Source of the DNA: Deltaproteobacteria bacterium
GTDB lineage: Bacteria; Acidobacteriota; Thermoanaerobaculia; Multivoradales; JAHZIX01
NCBI GenBank assembly: GCA_022601195.1
Contig: JAHZIX010000052.1
Location: 1 to 64,000 of the forward strand
Length of the DNA stretch: 64,000 bases
Direction of reading: 5' to 3'
The position numbers and the translations under genes were made by a program. This document shows, piece by piece, positions 1 to 8,250 of this stretch (position 1 is the first letter of the stretch; each line of letters begins with the position of its first letter). The notes beneath the pieces were generated by a model. That model saw only the letters and a program-made list of their open reading frames with translations. It had not been told where the DNA came from and made no database searches.

Positions 1-108
1 CGGCGCCATTACAATGAAGTCCGCCCTCACTCAAGCCTTGGGTATCGGACCCCGAATGAGTACAAAGCAGATCTAGATCGAGCAAATCTGGGAGCCGTTC
101 TCAAGTAA
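1..108 (+). CDS. IS3-family transposase, C-terminal tail (cut by window edge)
   Basis: Frame 1 is open from the first base to a TAA at 106-108 and gives 35 residues, too short for the ORF track. The block HYNEVRPHSSLGYRTP matches the conserved YN..RPH..LGY.TP signature near the C-terminus of IS3-family OrfB (DDE, rve-core) transposases. The catalytic DDE residues would lie upstream of the window, so intactness cannot be judged. A candidate right inverted-repeat end follows within 5 bp of the stop, as expected for an IS. The family is recognised from memory of the motif; the subgroup is not assigned. Confidence 0.8.
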   Translation, partial: RRHYNEVRPHSSLGYRTPNEYKADLDRANLGAVLK

Positions 109-799
109 CTGGTGGTCCAGAGAAATCAGGCAAGCCAGGCCAAGAAATAAGTTCCATTGTTCAAGCATTGATTGAAGGAATTGTTCGCTGCCTGTTCACA
201 TTGCTACCTTGCATTGTCACAGTCACCAAGGCAGGTTGCTTCTGCCGATATGAAAGGTAAAGCCAATAGAATGGTACCGAAGACCATCACCATCACTCTG
301 ATTTTCCCAACTCTCATTTCATCTTCCCTTTCGAGTGTAAAGGCTGTCCTCTCGGTAGCCGGTTTTCGGAGCCACCGCGAGTCTCTCCAGCTTGTTCAAA
401 GTACTATCTCGAGGCCGGAACTTGCTGAATTCTTGCAAGTTCGAGAAACCTATGACAGGTCGTTCTTGAGATCTTCAAGGTCCGACACAGATGTTCGGCC
501 AACCCCATACACAGTTAGGTGAAAAAGCGCCATCTACTGGATCAACAAAGCTAATATTTCTCCAGAAATCTCAGATGCAGGTAGCAGGCTATATTCGTGA
601 ACCCCTGACCCTAAGGGCAGATTCTCACGCTACCCGTCCAGCAGCCTGTGGTGAAAATCGCTTGGCGACGAAAACGAGGACTCTATTGATGGATCGAGGC
701 GAAGAACCGGAGGCAAACCCGAGGTTTCTCGAAGATTCTCAAACGAAGAGCCGTCACTTGAGAACCGACTAGAGCCAGGGAGGTTTTCGCCACAGGCTG
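109..799. other. Gene-poor stretch between IS end and toxin-antitoxin locus
   Basis: About 690 bp without a convincing gene. The two ORFs here (172-522 and 491-772, plus strand) have no recognisable domain, no good ribosome binding site and an amino-acid composition typical of chance frames. The segment contains one arm of the inverted repeat described at 640-801. It may be the scar of earlier insertions; nothing else is supported. Confidence 0.6.
113..137 (+). repeat. Candidate right terminal inverted repeat of the IS3-family element
   Basis: Directly after the transposase stop, TGGTCCAGAGAAATCAGGCA resembles the ends of several IS3-family elements, which carry a TGGTCCAGAAAAATGGGGGCA-like right end. 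The left end is outside the window, so the pairing and the target-site duplication cannot be checked, and the exact boundary is uncertain. Confidence 0.35.
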
Positions 800-801
800 C
801 T
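640..801. repeat. 160-bp segment bounded by 18-bp imperfect inverted repeats
   Basis: The sequence AGCAGCCTGTGGTGAAAA (640-657) recurs inverted as TTTTCGCCACAGGCTGCT (784-801), 17 of 18 positions pairing. The right arm overlaps the stop codon of the PIN-domain gene. The interior (about 126 bp) has no ORF that looks real. It could be a small non-autonomous mobile element, a long RNA hairpin at the 3' end of the toxin transcript, or a recombination scar left by the neighbouring IS. Confidence 0.5.
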
Positions 802-1375
802 AGAGGTCGGAAGGCACATAGACCTGTAGCTCTTCCACTCTTTGGAAGTCTCGATCTCCCGTCGCCAAGGTGGAGATTCCATGGTGCAGAGCGGTCGCGG
901 CGAGCAGAGAATCGTTGGTGAGCACACCGTATTTCTGGCGTAGCCAGGAGGAGCGCAGGAGAAGCTGTAGATCTAACTCCAAAATTCTGATCCCCATGAG
1001 GGGAATCCGCTCCACCTGTTCCTGATAACGATGAAGCTGCATCACCTCCGCGGGCTTGCGAGCCAATTTCCGCGACAAGTTGCCGGTGCTCACCAAGCCC
1101 TTGTTGGCAGCTTCGATCATCATTAGCCGATGGGAAGCCTCCACTAATCCAAGAACCGAAGTCGAGCCTCGTAGCTCACCGGCCTGGCAGCGCTGCAACA
1201 ATCTTTGGCATTGGCGGGAGGCTTGGCTGGAGTAGAAAATGAAAATGGAGGAATCGATGAACACCGCAGCACCGGCGGGGATATCATCCAGGCTCTGGCT
1301 AGTGGCTTTTTCCTGGTGATCTTCCCGCTTCTTCCCTGCGCCTCTTCCTTTGGCCCTGGAGGGATTCTCAGCCAT
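800..1375 (-). CDS. PIN-domain toxin (VapC-like ribonuclease)
   Basis: 191 aa. PIN-domain RNases of type II toxin-antitoxin systems cleave RNA at a Mg2+ site built from conserved acidic residues. Those visible here are D41 (FIDSSIFIFY), E79 (GLVEASHR), D155 (TNDSLLAATAL) and D174/D176 (ATGDRDF), in the usual order. The first 30 residues are a basic, low-complexity extension not typical of VapC, so the true start may be further in, but no other ATG precedes D41. The start overlaps the end of the RHH gene by 8 bp, the coupling expected for an antitoxin-toxin pair. The RNA target cannot be predicted. Confidence 0.8.
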   Translation of the reverse strand: MAENPSRAKGRGAGKKREDHQEKATSQSLDDIPAGAAVFIDSSIFIFYSSQASRQCQRLLQRCQAGELRGSTSVLGLVEASHRLMMIEAANKGLVSTGNLSRKLARKPAEVMQLHRYQEQVERIPLMGIRILELDLQLLLRSSWLRQKYGVLTNDSLLAATALHHGISTLATGDRDFQRVEELQVYVPSDL

Positions 1376-1814
1376 CGCGCAGGAAATCCTCTTGGAGGAC
1401 GGCGCTCAGAGTTTCTGAATCCGTGCTCAAGGCGCCCCACCCGGAAGCCACGGGGTCTTCTTCGACTCGCCTTCCTTGGGACTCGAGGTAGTTGGTCACG
1501 GCCTCGCTGACTAAGTCTCCCAAGCCTCTACCCTGTCGGAAGGCTTCCAACTGGGCTTGGCGAAACGCACCTTCCGCTCCCGATGGCAGCACCGAGCCGT
1601 GCTCTCCTTCTCCAAGGTTTGTGGGCTCTCGAAGCTCCGAGGTCAACCTCGAACCTATGGACCGGGTGCTCAGGTCGTAAACATCGTCGTTGCCGGCCAA
1701 GAAGGAAGCGATGGCTCTGCGTACCCAGGCCGACCGGCTCGAGCCTTCCTGGCGCGAGGCTTCATCCACCCTGCGGGCCGTAGTTTCATCGAGGTAAAGG
1801 GCAAGTTGAGGCAT
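1368..1814 (-). CDS. Ribbon-helix-helix antitoxin, partner of the PIN toxin
   Basis: 148 aa. Residues 1-45 (MPQLALYLDETTARRV... SRSAWVRRAIASFL) fit a CopG/RHH DNA-binding fold: a short strand followed by two helices. Such antitoxins bind their own promoter and neutralise the toxin with their C-terminal tail. The protein is about twice the usual length; around residues 88-115 a second helix-rich stretch (FRQGRGLGDLVSEAVTNYLESQ) resembles another RHH half, followed by a tail that could wrap the toxin. The upstream GGAAAGG is a suitable ribosome binding site, and a palindrome lies 21 bp upstream. It is the first gene of the pair and probably autoregulates it. Confidence 0.75.
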   Translation of the reverse strand: MPQLALYLDETTARRVDEASRQEGSSRSAWVRRAIASFLAGNDDVYDLSTRSIGSRLTSELREPTNLGEGEHGSVLPSGAEGAFRQAQLEAFRQGRGLGDLVSEAVTNYLESQGRRVEEDPVASGWGALSTDSETLSAVLQEDFLRDG

Positions 1815-1834
1815 AGCATCGCCTTTCCGTAGAA

Positions 1835-1848
1835 TATATCCAAATATA
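1835..1848 (-). promoter_or_regulatory. Palindromic operator candidate of the toxin-antitoxin operon
   Basis: TATATCCAAATATA is a perfect TATAT-N4-ATATA inverted repeat in a strikingly AT-rich patch just upstream of the RHH start. RHH antitoxins normally bind short palindromes over their own promoter, and this AT-rich block would also serve as the -10 region. Binding is inferred, not shown. Confidence 0.5.
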
Positions 1849-1959
1849 CTTGGTAATAATCACAACGGCAAGCGAACACACCCAAGCCTCCTCACCGGAG
1901 CCTTGGTATTCACCCAGGATTTCCGTGAATCCGGAAATGAGGCCGAGCTTCTGCGGTCG

Positions 1960-2322
1960 TCAGCTGGAGCTCGATCGAGGCCGACGCTGGGAGGCCCCAT
2001 CTAGACTCTGCCGCATTCCCAGATGGCCTGCCTGGGCGGCTCGGTGAAAGGCCTCGAAAGGCCCTTTGGCGCTGAGCAAGGACTCATTGGATCGGCGAAG
2101 TTGGCAGAAGAAGCCGCTCCGACTGGTCGCTCTCTCCTCGATCTCTTTGGCACCACAGATCGGGCAGGAGGCTCCCTGGCGAGAGTATTCTGCTGGGATC
2201 TCTCGATAAAAGCCGCAGTTGGTGCAAGTGAAGCAGGTCACTTGAGACAGCCAGACCCGGATCGGTCTCGTTGTCTCCACCCTCTCGTCAGACCCTTGGT
2301 GCCCCCAGAGCAAAACCGTCAC
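1960..2322 (-). CDS. Small zinc-ribbon protein of unknown function
   Basis: 120 aa with a GTG start chosen because GGGGAGGT sits 3-4 nt upstream. The only recognisable element is a zinc ribbon at about residues 30-58, with CTNC and CPIC knuckles about 20 residues apart, as in FmdB-like and other short rubredoxin-like proteins. The C-terminal half is basic and Ser-rich without known similarity. It lies upstream of the toxin-antitoxin pair on the same strand but about 145 bp away, so co-transcription is uncertain. It may bind nucleic acid or act as a regulator; function is unknown. Confidence 0.5.
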   Translation of the reverse strand: MTVLLWGHQGSDERVETTRPIRVWLSQVTCFTCTNCGFYREIPAEYSRQGASCPICGAKEIEERATSRSGFFCQLRRSNESLLSAKGPFEAFHRAAQAGHLGMRQSLDGASQRRPRSSSS

Positions 2323-2652
2323 GTTACCTCCCCCTCCCCTTCCAGTTTCTCAGGTGGGACTCGCTCTCCTGATGACCACAGCTCTGCTCAGACTGATTTG
2401 GACCCACTGCAACCGGAATAATGTCGAACAATGTTTTAATATTGTACTCCTAGAGAACAACCAATACAAGTAGCGGGCCGGCTTCCTCACCTAGGCCTCC
2501 CCCTGCCCGTATACCGAATGCCAGTCGGCCCAATCAGGGCAAGCTCCCCAAAGATCTCCCCAGCCCAGTCGAGTAGAATCACCACTTCCCAGCTGTCCGG
2601 GAGTCGCCGGATTGGCTAGCCATCGAACCGGCGAGAAGAGGCGAATTTACCG
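2323..2652. other. Divergent intergenic region
   Basis: 330 bp between the zinc-ribbon gene (leftwards) and the FG-GAP gene (rightwards). It holds an AT-rich patch around 2415-2450 containing ACAAT-N8-ATTGT, and a -10-like TAGAAT at 2574-2579 in front of the rightward gene. No clear -35 box is seen. No gene is supported here. Confidence 0.5.
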
Positions 2653-3801
2653 ATGAAACGAAACCAAACCCTGCTCCTCTCGGTTCTCGCAACCGCTTGC
2701 CACCTCCCAGCGGTAACCACACCGCGCAGCCCAGGCTTGCCCAACTTCGACCGAGTCCTCTTTCTCGAGTCCACCGCGGAGACCTCCGCCAACGTCAGCC
2801 TTGGGGATCTCAATGGAGATGGTCACCTGGACATCGTGCTCGCCAAGGGGCGACATTGGCCGCTGGTGAATCGGGTGTTCTTGGGAGATGGCGAGGGGGA
2901 GTTTTCGAGCGGGCAGAATCTTGATGAGATAGCAGACCGGTCCTATTCCGGATCCCTGGTCGATCTAGACCGAGACGGGGACCTGGATGTCGTCATCAGC
3001 AACGATGCTCCGGACCTGAAACAGGTGTATCTGAACGATGGCGACGGGCAGTTCCATCCCGGGTCGACCTACGGTCATGGGGAATGGAAGACGAGGAATG
3101 CTGACGTTGCCGATGTCGATGGCGACGGGCGGCCGGACATCATCGTCGCCAATCGCACCGGTCGTCAGCCTGGAGCTAGCTATATCTGTCTGAACCGGGG
3201 CCAGGGAGAATTCGATGGCGACTGCGTCGCTTTCACTCACCAAACGGCCACCACCATCACTCCAGCCGATTTTGATAGCGATGGCCTTGTCGACCTAGCG
3301 GTCCCGTACCGGGATGGAGGCCAGAGTTTCGTCTATCTGAACGCTCCCGGGGCGGACCTGGCGAAGTTGGAGCGAGTCCCCTTCGGTCCTCCCGATGCCG
3401 CCATTCGAATGGCAAAAGCAGCGGACCTCGATGGTGACGGCCTCCTCGATCTCGTCACCGTCGAACGACATCGGGGAGTGACGGCCTACTTCAACCAAGG
3501 CCATCGGGATTTCTCCCCAGGCCAGGAGATAGCCGGCCCGGCTGTCGTTCCCTATGCCCTCTCGGTAGGAGACCTCAACCTCGACGGCGCCATGGATCTT
3601 ATCGTCGGGCATGTCGAAGCGCTGTCGGTCCTCTATCTCAACGACGGCTCCGGCCAAGGCTTTACCCCGGTGCCTTTCGGGAATGCCCAAGGCACGGTTT
3701 ACGGCTTTGCCGTCGGCGACCTCGACCAGGACGGCCTACCGGACATTGCGGTCGCCAAGTCCGGCGGACGCAACGCCGTGTACTTCGGCTCGGTTCGATG
3801 A
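2653..3801 (+). CDS. Secreted FG-GAP/VCBS repeat protein
   Basis: 382 aa. A short basic N-terminus and hydrophobic stretch (LLLSVLATACHLPAV) form a signal peptide; ATAC could be a weak lipobox. The rest consists of seven FG-GAP-type repeats, each with a calcium-binding-like D-N/D-x-D-G-x-x-D loop (DLNGDGHLDIV, DVDGDGRPDII, DLDGDGLLDLV and so on), predicted to form a beta-propeller. Proteins of this sort are found outside the cell or on the outer surface, where they bind ligands or polysaccharide. No catalytic domain is attached. The gene stands alone, convergent with the next gene. Confidence 0.85.
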   Translation: MKRNQTLLLSVLATACHLPAVTTPRSPGLPNFDRVLFLESTAETSANVSLGDLNGDGHLDIVLAKGRHWPLVNRVFLGDGEGEFSSGQNLDEIADRSYSGSLVDLDRDGDLDVVISNDAPDLKQVYLNDGDGQFHPGSTYGHGEWKTRNADVADVDGDGRPDIIVANRTGRQPGASYICLNRGQGEFDGDCVAFTHQTATTITPADFDSDGLVDLAVPYRDGGQSFVYLNAPGADLAKLERVPFGPPDAAIRMAKAADLDGDGLLDLVTVERHRGVTAYFNQGHRDFSPGQEIAGPAVVPYALSVGDLNLDGAMDLIVGHVEALSVLYLNDGSGQGFTPVPFGNAQGTVYGFAVGDLDQDGLPDIAVAKSGGRNAVYFGSVR

Positions 3802-3911
3802 CTTCCTCAAATCGGTAGTTTTCTCCCTATTTGGGGATCGCTACAAATGCCCTCTCGGGGTTCTGGGAGACCGGAAGAAAGAGAGGGAAATGGCTGCTGC
3901 CAACCTCTCTC

Positions 3912-4517
3912 CTACTTCGTGCCTCGTCCAGCCCACCGGTGCAAAGAAAGATGCGCCGGCCAGAGAAGCAAAAGTGGGTAGGCGACCATGCAAACCCCCA
4001 AGTATAGGAGAGGAGGCAGCCAAACCTGCTCCAGCCCGAAGGGCCGAAAGACCCAGTTGATGTTACGGGAAGGATCCGTTAGGAAGTAGGAGAGAGGCAA
4101 CAACACCGCCGCTAGGACCCCCTGAAAACGTAGAGCCCGACGGTCGTAGCCGAGACGATGAACGCCCCACAAAAGAACTACCGGTACGAAGATATGGAAT
4201 AGGGAATGGGATCGAACCACCATGGGCTTGGCAGCATCGAACATGTATTCAGTGCCTCCCACGGGGTGAAAACCCAAGGCGAGACGCCCCACAAAGTCCA
4301 CGTTCCAAACCAGCTGAATCAACAACACTCCGATGGCCTGGGAAGACAATAGCAAACGACTTTCCTTCCACAGCCCGACGAGGACGATGAAATTCGCCAG
4401 GTCGCAGAACCAGAGGAAATTCTGCCATCCATTGTGCCGCCAGTAGGTCGGCACCCAGGTGACAAACCAAAGGGTGTAGAGCACCTTGACGAGAAGTGAG
4501 ATATGTTTGGCACGCAC
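3912..4517 (-). CDS. Multi-pass integral membrane protein, conserved hypothetical
   Basis: 201 aa with a GTG start at 4517. At least five or six hydrophobic segments are visible (for example LLVKVLYTLWFVTWV, FLWFCDLANFIVLVGLW, AIGVLLIQLVWNVDFVG, LFHIFVPVVLLWGVHRLG, VLAAVLLPLSYFLT, LPPLLYLGVCMVAYPLLLL). The aromatic-rich loops with HPVGGTEYMFD and SLFH motifs look like those of a conserved family of small bacterial membrane proteins, but I cannot name a function. It is transcribed alone, convergent with the FG-GAP gene and divergent from the Bat operon. Confidence 0.75.
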   Translation of the reverse strand: MRAKHISLLVKVLYTLWFVTWVPTYWRHNGWQNFLWFCDLANFIVLVGLWKESRLLLSSQAIGVLLIQLVWNVDFVGRLALGFHPVGGTEYMFDAAKPMVVRSHSLFHIFVPVVLLWGVHRLGYDRRALRFQGVLAAVLLPLSYFLTDPSRNINWVFRPFGLEQVWLPPLLYLGVCMVAYPLLLLWPAHLSLHRWAGRGTK

Positions 4518-4686
4518 CTTGCCTATTATCGCCCAGTCAGAGTGGCTCGGAGCCGCTTTGACGCGATCTAAGGACGTTCATTGGCCCTTAGAGGGTGTCA
4601 ATTTGACGCCCACGAGGTCGATTTGACGACCGAAGCTTGGATTTCGATCGGCTTGACCGCCAAAACCTGGAGAGCACGAAACGCCC

Positions 4687-6135
4687 GTGGCCAGTAACCG
4701 AGAAACCAACAACCGAAGACTTAGCAACCGAGGCACCAGTCACCGAGCACTGCTTCGCCCCATCGGCATCCCCGGTAAGAAGGCTCTTGCCCCGCTGGCT
4801 GTGTTGTTGGTAGCTGCGTCCCAGGTACTGGCCCAACAACCGGATGTCGGCGAGATCGTGAGTCGATACGGTCTGCGCCCGGTCTCTCCACCCTCCCCTG
4901 CTGCAAATTTCAGTCTTCCAGACCTGTCCGGGGGCCAAGGTGCGCTTTCGGACTACCAAGGCAATTGGGTGCTGCTCACCTTCTGGGCTACCTGGTGTGG
5001 CCCTTGCCGCACCGAGATGCCGAGCCTCGAAGAAGTCCACCGACAACGCGCTGACTCTGGCCTGACGGTGCTCGGGGTGTCCATCGATTCGGACCGAGCT
5101 CCCGTAGCGCCCTTCGTCGATAATATGGGCCTCACTTTTCCGATGCTGTGGGACTCCAAAGGACAGATGGCGAGCGCCTACCGGGCTACCAGCATTCCAT
5201 TGAGTTACTTGATCGATCCCCAAGGCCGCATTGTCGGCGTCTCCAGGGGGGCTCGCAATTGGACCGCCCTGCTGCCGATGATCGACGCCATGATCGCCAC
5301 CCAACCCGTAGACGGCAGCACCCCTCCCCCGGAGCCCGTCTATGCCCAGGACGACGGCCCCGTGGATCTGCCCTCGGTGCTCGACCCGCCTACCGCGGAG
5401 ATCGTCCTCTCGGAACCTCATCCCCAACCCGGCAAAGGCTTTTTTCTCGAAGTTCAACTGCAGTGGGCCGGCAACTTTGAGGAGTACCTACCTCATCCTC
5501 CAGAGGTCTTTCTCCCCGAGGGCATCACCCCGGGCAGGATGACCGCCGCTAGCAGTAGCCGAGATGGCAGCAATCTGGTGACCTACCGGCTCGCCCTGGA
5601 GGCGAGCTCTCCAGGCTCCTATGCTCTGGACCCGGTGGAATTGCGCTACACCCCCCGCTTCGAGTCGGTCCCGGTGGCCAGTCGATTGACCGGTCCGACG
5701 GTAGAAGTGCGCCCTCTCCGAGTGATGGGGGCCAAGGCCCTTGCCTTGACCCTCGGCGGCGGGGGATTGGGAGCCATCGCTCTGCTCGCTCTACTTTGGT
5801 TTCGCCGCCGGCGAGCCATCCCATCCGGTTCCAGCGACGACCCTCATTATGAGAATCTCAGGAGCCGATTCGAACAAGCCAGGGCCCATCGTCTCAAAGG
5901 GGAAGGTCCTGCCTATGCAACGGCTCTAGGATTGTTGGAGCTAGAGTTGGGGCCAGAGAGTGAATCCCAGGGCGCAGCCCTTCAACAGATGGTCGAACAG
6001 GCCCGCTACGGAGGGCGCGTTCCACCCAACGAAGAAATGACCCGTCTGGAGCGCCGTATCGAACGCCGCCTAGCGGAGCTTCGGCCAGACCCCAGGAAAA
6101 CAGAACGCCAAGCGTTGCGGCTGCGCGACGAATAG
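4687..6135 (+). CDS. TlpA-like thioredoxin fused to a BatD-like domain
   Basis: 482 aa, first gene of the Bat operon. After a signal segment (KKALAPLAVLLVAASQVLA) comes a TlpA/ResA-type thioredoxin domain (about residues 70-205) with the active site FWATWCGPCR and the cis-Pro region SIPLSYLID. Residues about 230-345 resemble the periplasmic beta-sandwich of BatD-type proteins, followed by a membrane helix (ALALTLGGGGLGAIALLALLWF) and a cytoplasmic helical tail. The periplasmic CxxC should act as a thiol-disulfide reductase. The GTG start has a poor ribosome binding site; its first 22 codons are the 15-bp repeat described separately, so the true start may be further in. The fusion is unusual for a Bat operon. 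Confidence 0.75.
   Translation: MASNRETNNRRLSNRGTSHRALLRPIGIPGKKALAPLAVLLVAASQVLAQQPDVGEIVSRYGLRPVSPPSPAANFSLPDLSGGQGALSDYQGNWVLLTFWATWCGPCRTEMPSLEEVHRQRADSGLTVLGVSIDSDRAPVAPFVDNMGLTFPMLWDSKGQMASAYRATSIPLSYLIDPQGRIVGVSRGARNWTALLPMIDAMIATQPVDGSTPPPEPVYAQDDGPVDLPSVLDPPTAEIVLSEPHPQPGKGFFLEVQLQWAGNFEEYLPHPPEVFLPEGITPGRMTAASSSRDGSNLVTYRLALEASSPGSYALDPVELRYTPRFESVPVASRLTGPTVEVRPLRVMGAKALALTLGGGGLGAIALLALLWFRRRRAIPSGSSDDPHYENLRSRFEQARAHRLKGEGPAYATALGLLELELGPESESQGAALQQMVEQARYGGRVPPNEEMTRLERRIERRLAELRPDPRKTERQALRLRDE
4693..4752 (+). repeat. Four-unit imperfect 15-bp tandem repeat in the 5' end of the gene
   Basis: Four consecutive 15-bp units start with AGTAACCGA, AACAACCGA, AGCAACCGA and AGTCACCGA. 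Being a multiple of three, the repeat stays in frame and codes for an Asn/Arg-rich stretch before the signal peptide. The same AGYMACCGA core at the same period occurs in the non-coding array at 21104-21178. Confidence 0.7.
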
Positions 6136-6187
6136 ATCTAGAAACGAGTCGGGATCGTCGGACGAGATTCTGAAGTAAGGAGGAGAG

Positions 6188-7177
<990 letters not shown>

Positions 7178-7253
7178 AGACCATGTCCAAGTTGTCGTTC
7201 AATGAAGCTGCTTTTCCTGGAAGGCCGCTCGGAGCTAGCTCGAGGTCTACCCT

Positions 7254-8177
7254 ATGAAACCGGTGGAAACAGGTCATCATGAGGTAGACCTGGATGCGGC
7301 CCTCTCCCCGGAGCTGTTCCAGAAAATCAAGGCGATTCAGATCCGTACCCAACGGGTCGTCAACGAGGTCTTCGCTGGCGAATACGAGAGTGCCTTCAAG
7401 GGTAGAGGTATGGAGTTCGAGGAGGTACGAGAGTACCAACCCGGAGACGATATTCGCCACATCGACTGGAACGTCACTGCTCGCATGAGCGCTCCCTTCG
7501 TCAAAGTTCACCGGGAAGAACGTGAGCTCACCGTCATGCTGTTGGTCGACGTTTCGTCCTCCGGCGCCTTCGGCAGTGGCACCAAGCTCAAGAACGAAGT
7601 CGCCGCAGAGGTGGCAGCGCTCTTGGCCTACACCGCGATCAAGAGCAATGACCGAGTCGGCCTGATCATCTTTTCTGATCGCATCGAGCACTATATTCCG
7701 CCCAAGAAAGGCCGCGCCCATGTTTGGCGGGTCATCCGGGACATCCTGACTTTCCGCCCCAGCCGGCGAGCCACGGATCTGGAAGGGGCTCTCGAATATA
7801 TGAGCAAAGTCACTCGCCGCCGGGCAGTGGCTTTTATCATTTCGGATTTCCTCGACGAGGGCTTCTCGGACCGCTTGCGAGTCGTTTCTCGCCGCCATGA
7901 CGTCACCGCGGTCACCATCGGAGATCAGCGGGAGATGGAGATGCCTCGTATCGGTATCCTCGAGTTGGAGGACGCCGAGACCGGTGAGACCATTCTGATC
8001 GACACCTACGACAAGAATGTCACCGACGGATTCCGCCTCTTGAGCCACGACCAGCGCACCAACCGCAACGATTTCTTTCGCTCCGCAGGTGCCGGTGAAG
8101 TGGCGGTGAGAGCTGACGACCCCGACTACGTGGAGTCCTTGGTGCGGTATTTCCATTCAAGGGAGCGAAGGAGATGA
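7254..8177 (+). CDS. DUF58 protein with VWA-like fold, MoxR partner
   Basis: 307 aa. The DUF58 signature GRGMEFEEVREYQPGDDIRHIDWNVTAR is present at about residues 50-78, and a VWA-like metal-site motif LVDVSSS (DxSxS) follows near residue 100. DUF58 proteins almost always sit next to MoxR and are thought to link the ATPase to the membrane VWA proteins. No membrane helix is visible, so it should be cytoplasmic. The ATG follows the weak site GAGGT; a gap of about 75 bp separates it from moxR, still consistent with one transcript. Confidence 0.93.
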   Translation: MKPVETGHHEVDLDAALSPELFQKIKAIQIRTQRVVNEVFAGEYESAFKGRGMEFEEVREYQPGDDIRHIDWNVTARMSAPFVKVHREERELTVMLLVDVSSSGAFGSGTKLKNEVAAEVAALLAYTAIKSNDRVGLIIFSDRIEHYIPPKKGRAHVWRVIRDILTFRPSRRATDLEGALEYMSKVTRRRAVAFIISDFLDEGFSDRLRVVSRRHDVTAVTIGDQREMEMPRIGILELEDAETGETILIDTYDKNVTDGFRLLSHDQRTNRNDFFRSAGAGEVAVRADDPDYVESLVRYFHSRERRR

Positions 8178-8250
8178 CCCTCTCTCGCTCAGTGCCCCCG
8201 GCCTCCCCCAGGCTCACGCTACCGACTCTTCGAAGGAATTGCTTGCCGTG

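Noticed and set aside
172-772. Two ORFs (116 and 93 aa) downstream of the IS end
   Set aside because: No domain, no ribosome binding site, overlapping each other in different frames, composition like translated non-coding DNA.
2428-2445. ACAAT-N8-ATTGT as a regulator site
   Set aside because: Five-bp arms with a wide spacer are too weak to claim; mentioned only as part of the intergenic region.
4588-5457. 289-aa minus-strand ORF
   Set aside because: Antisense shadow of the thioredoxin-BatD gene; the plus-strand frame has clear domains.
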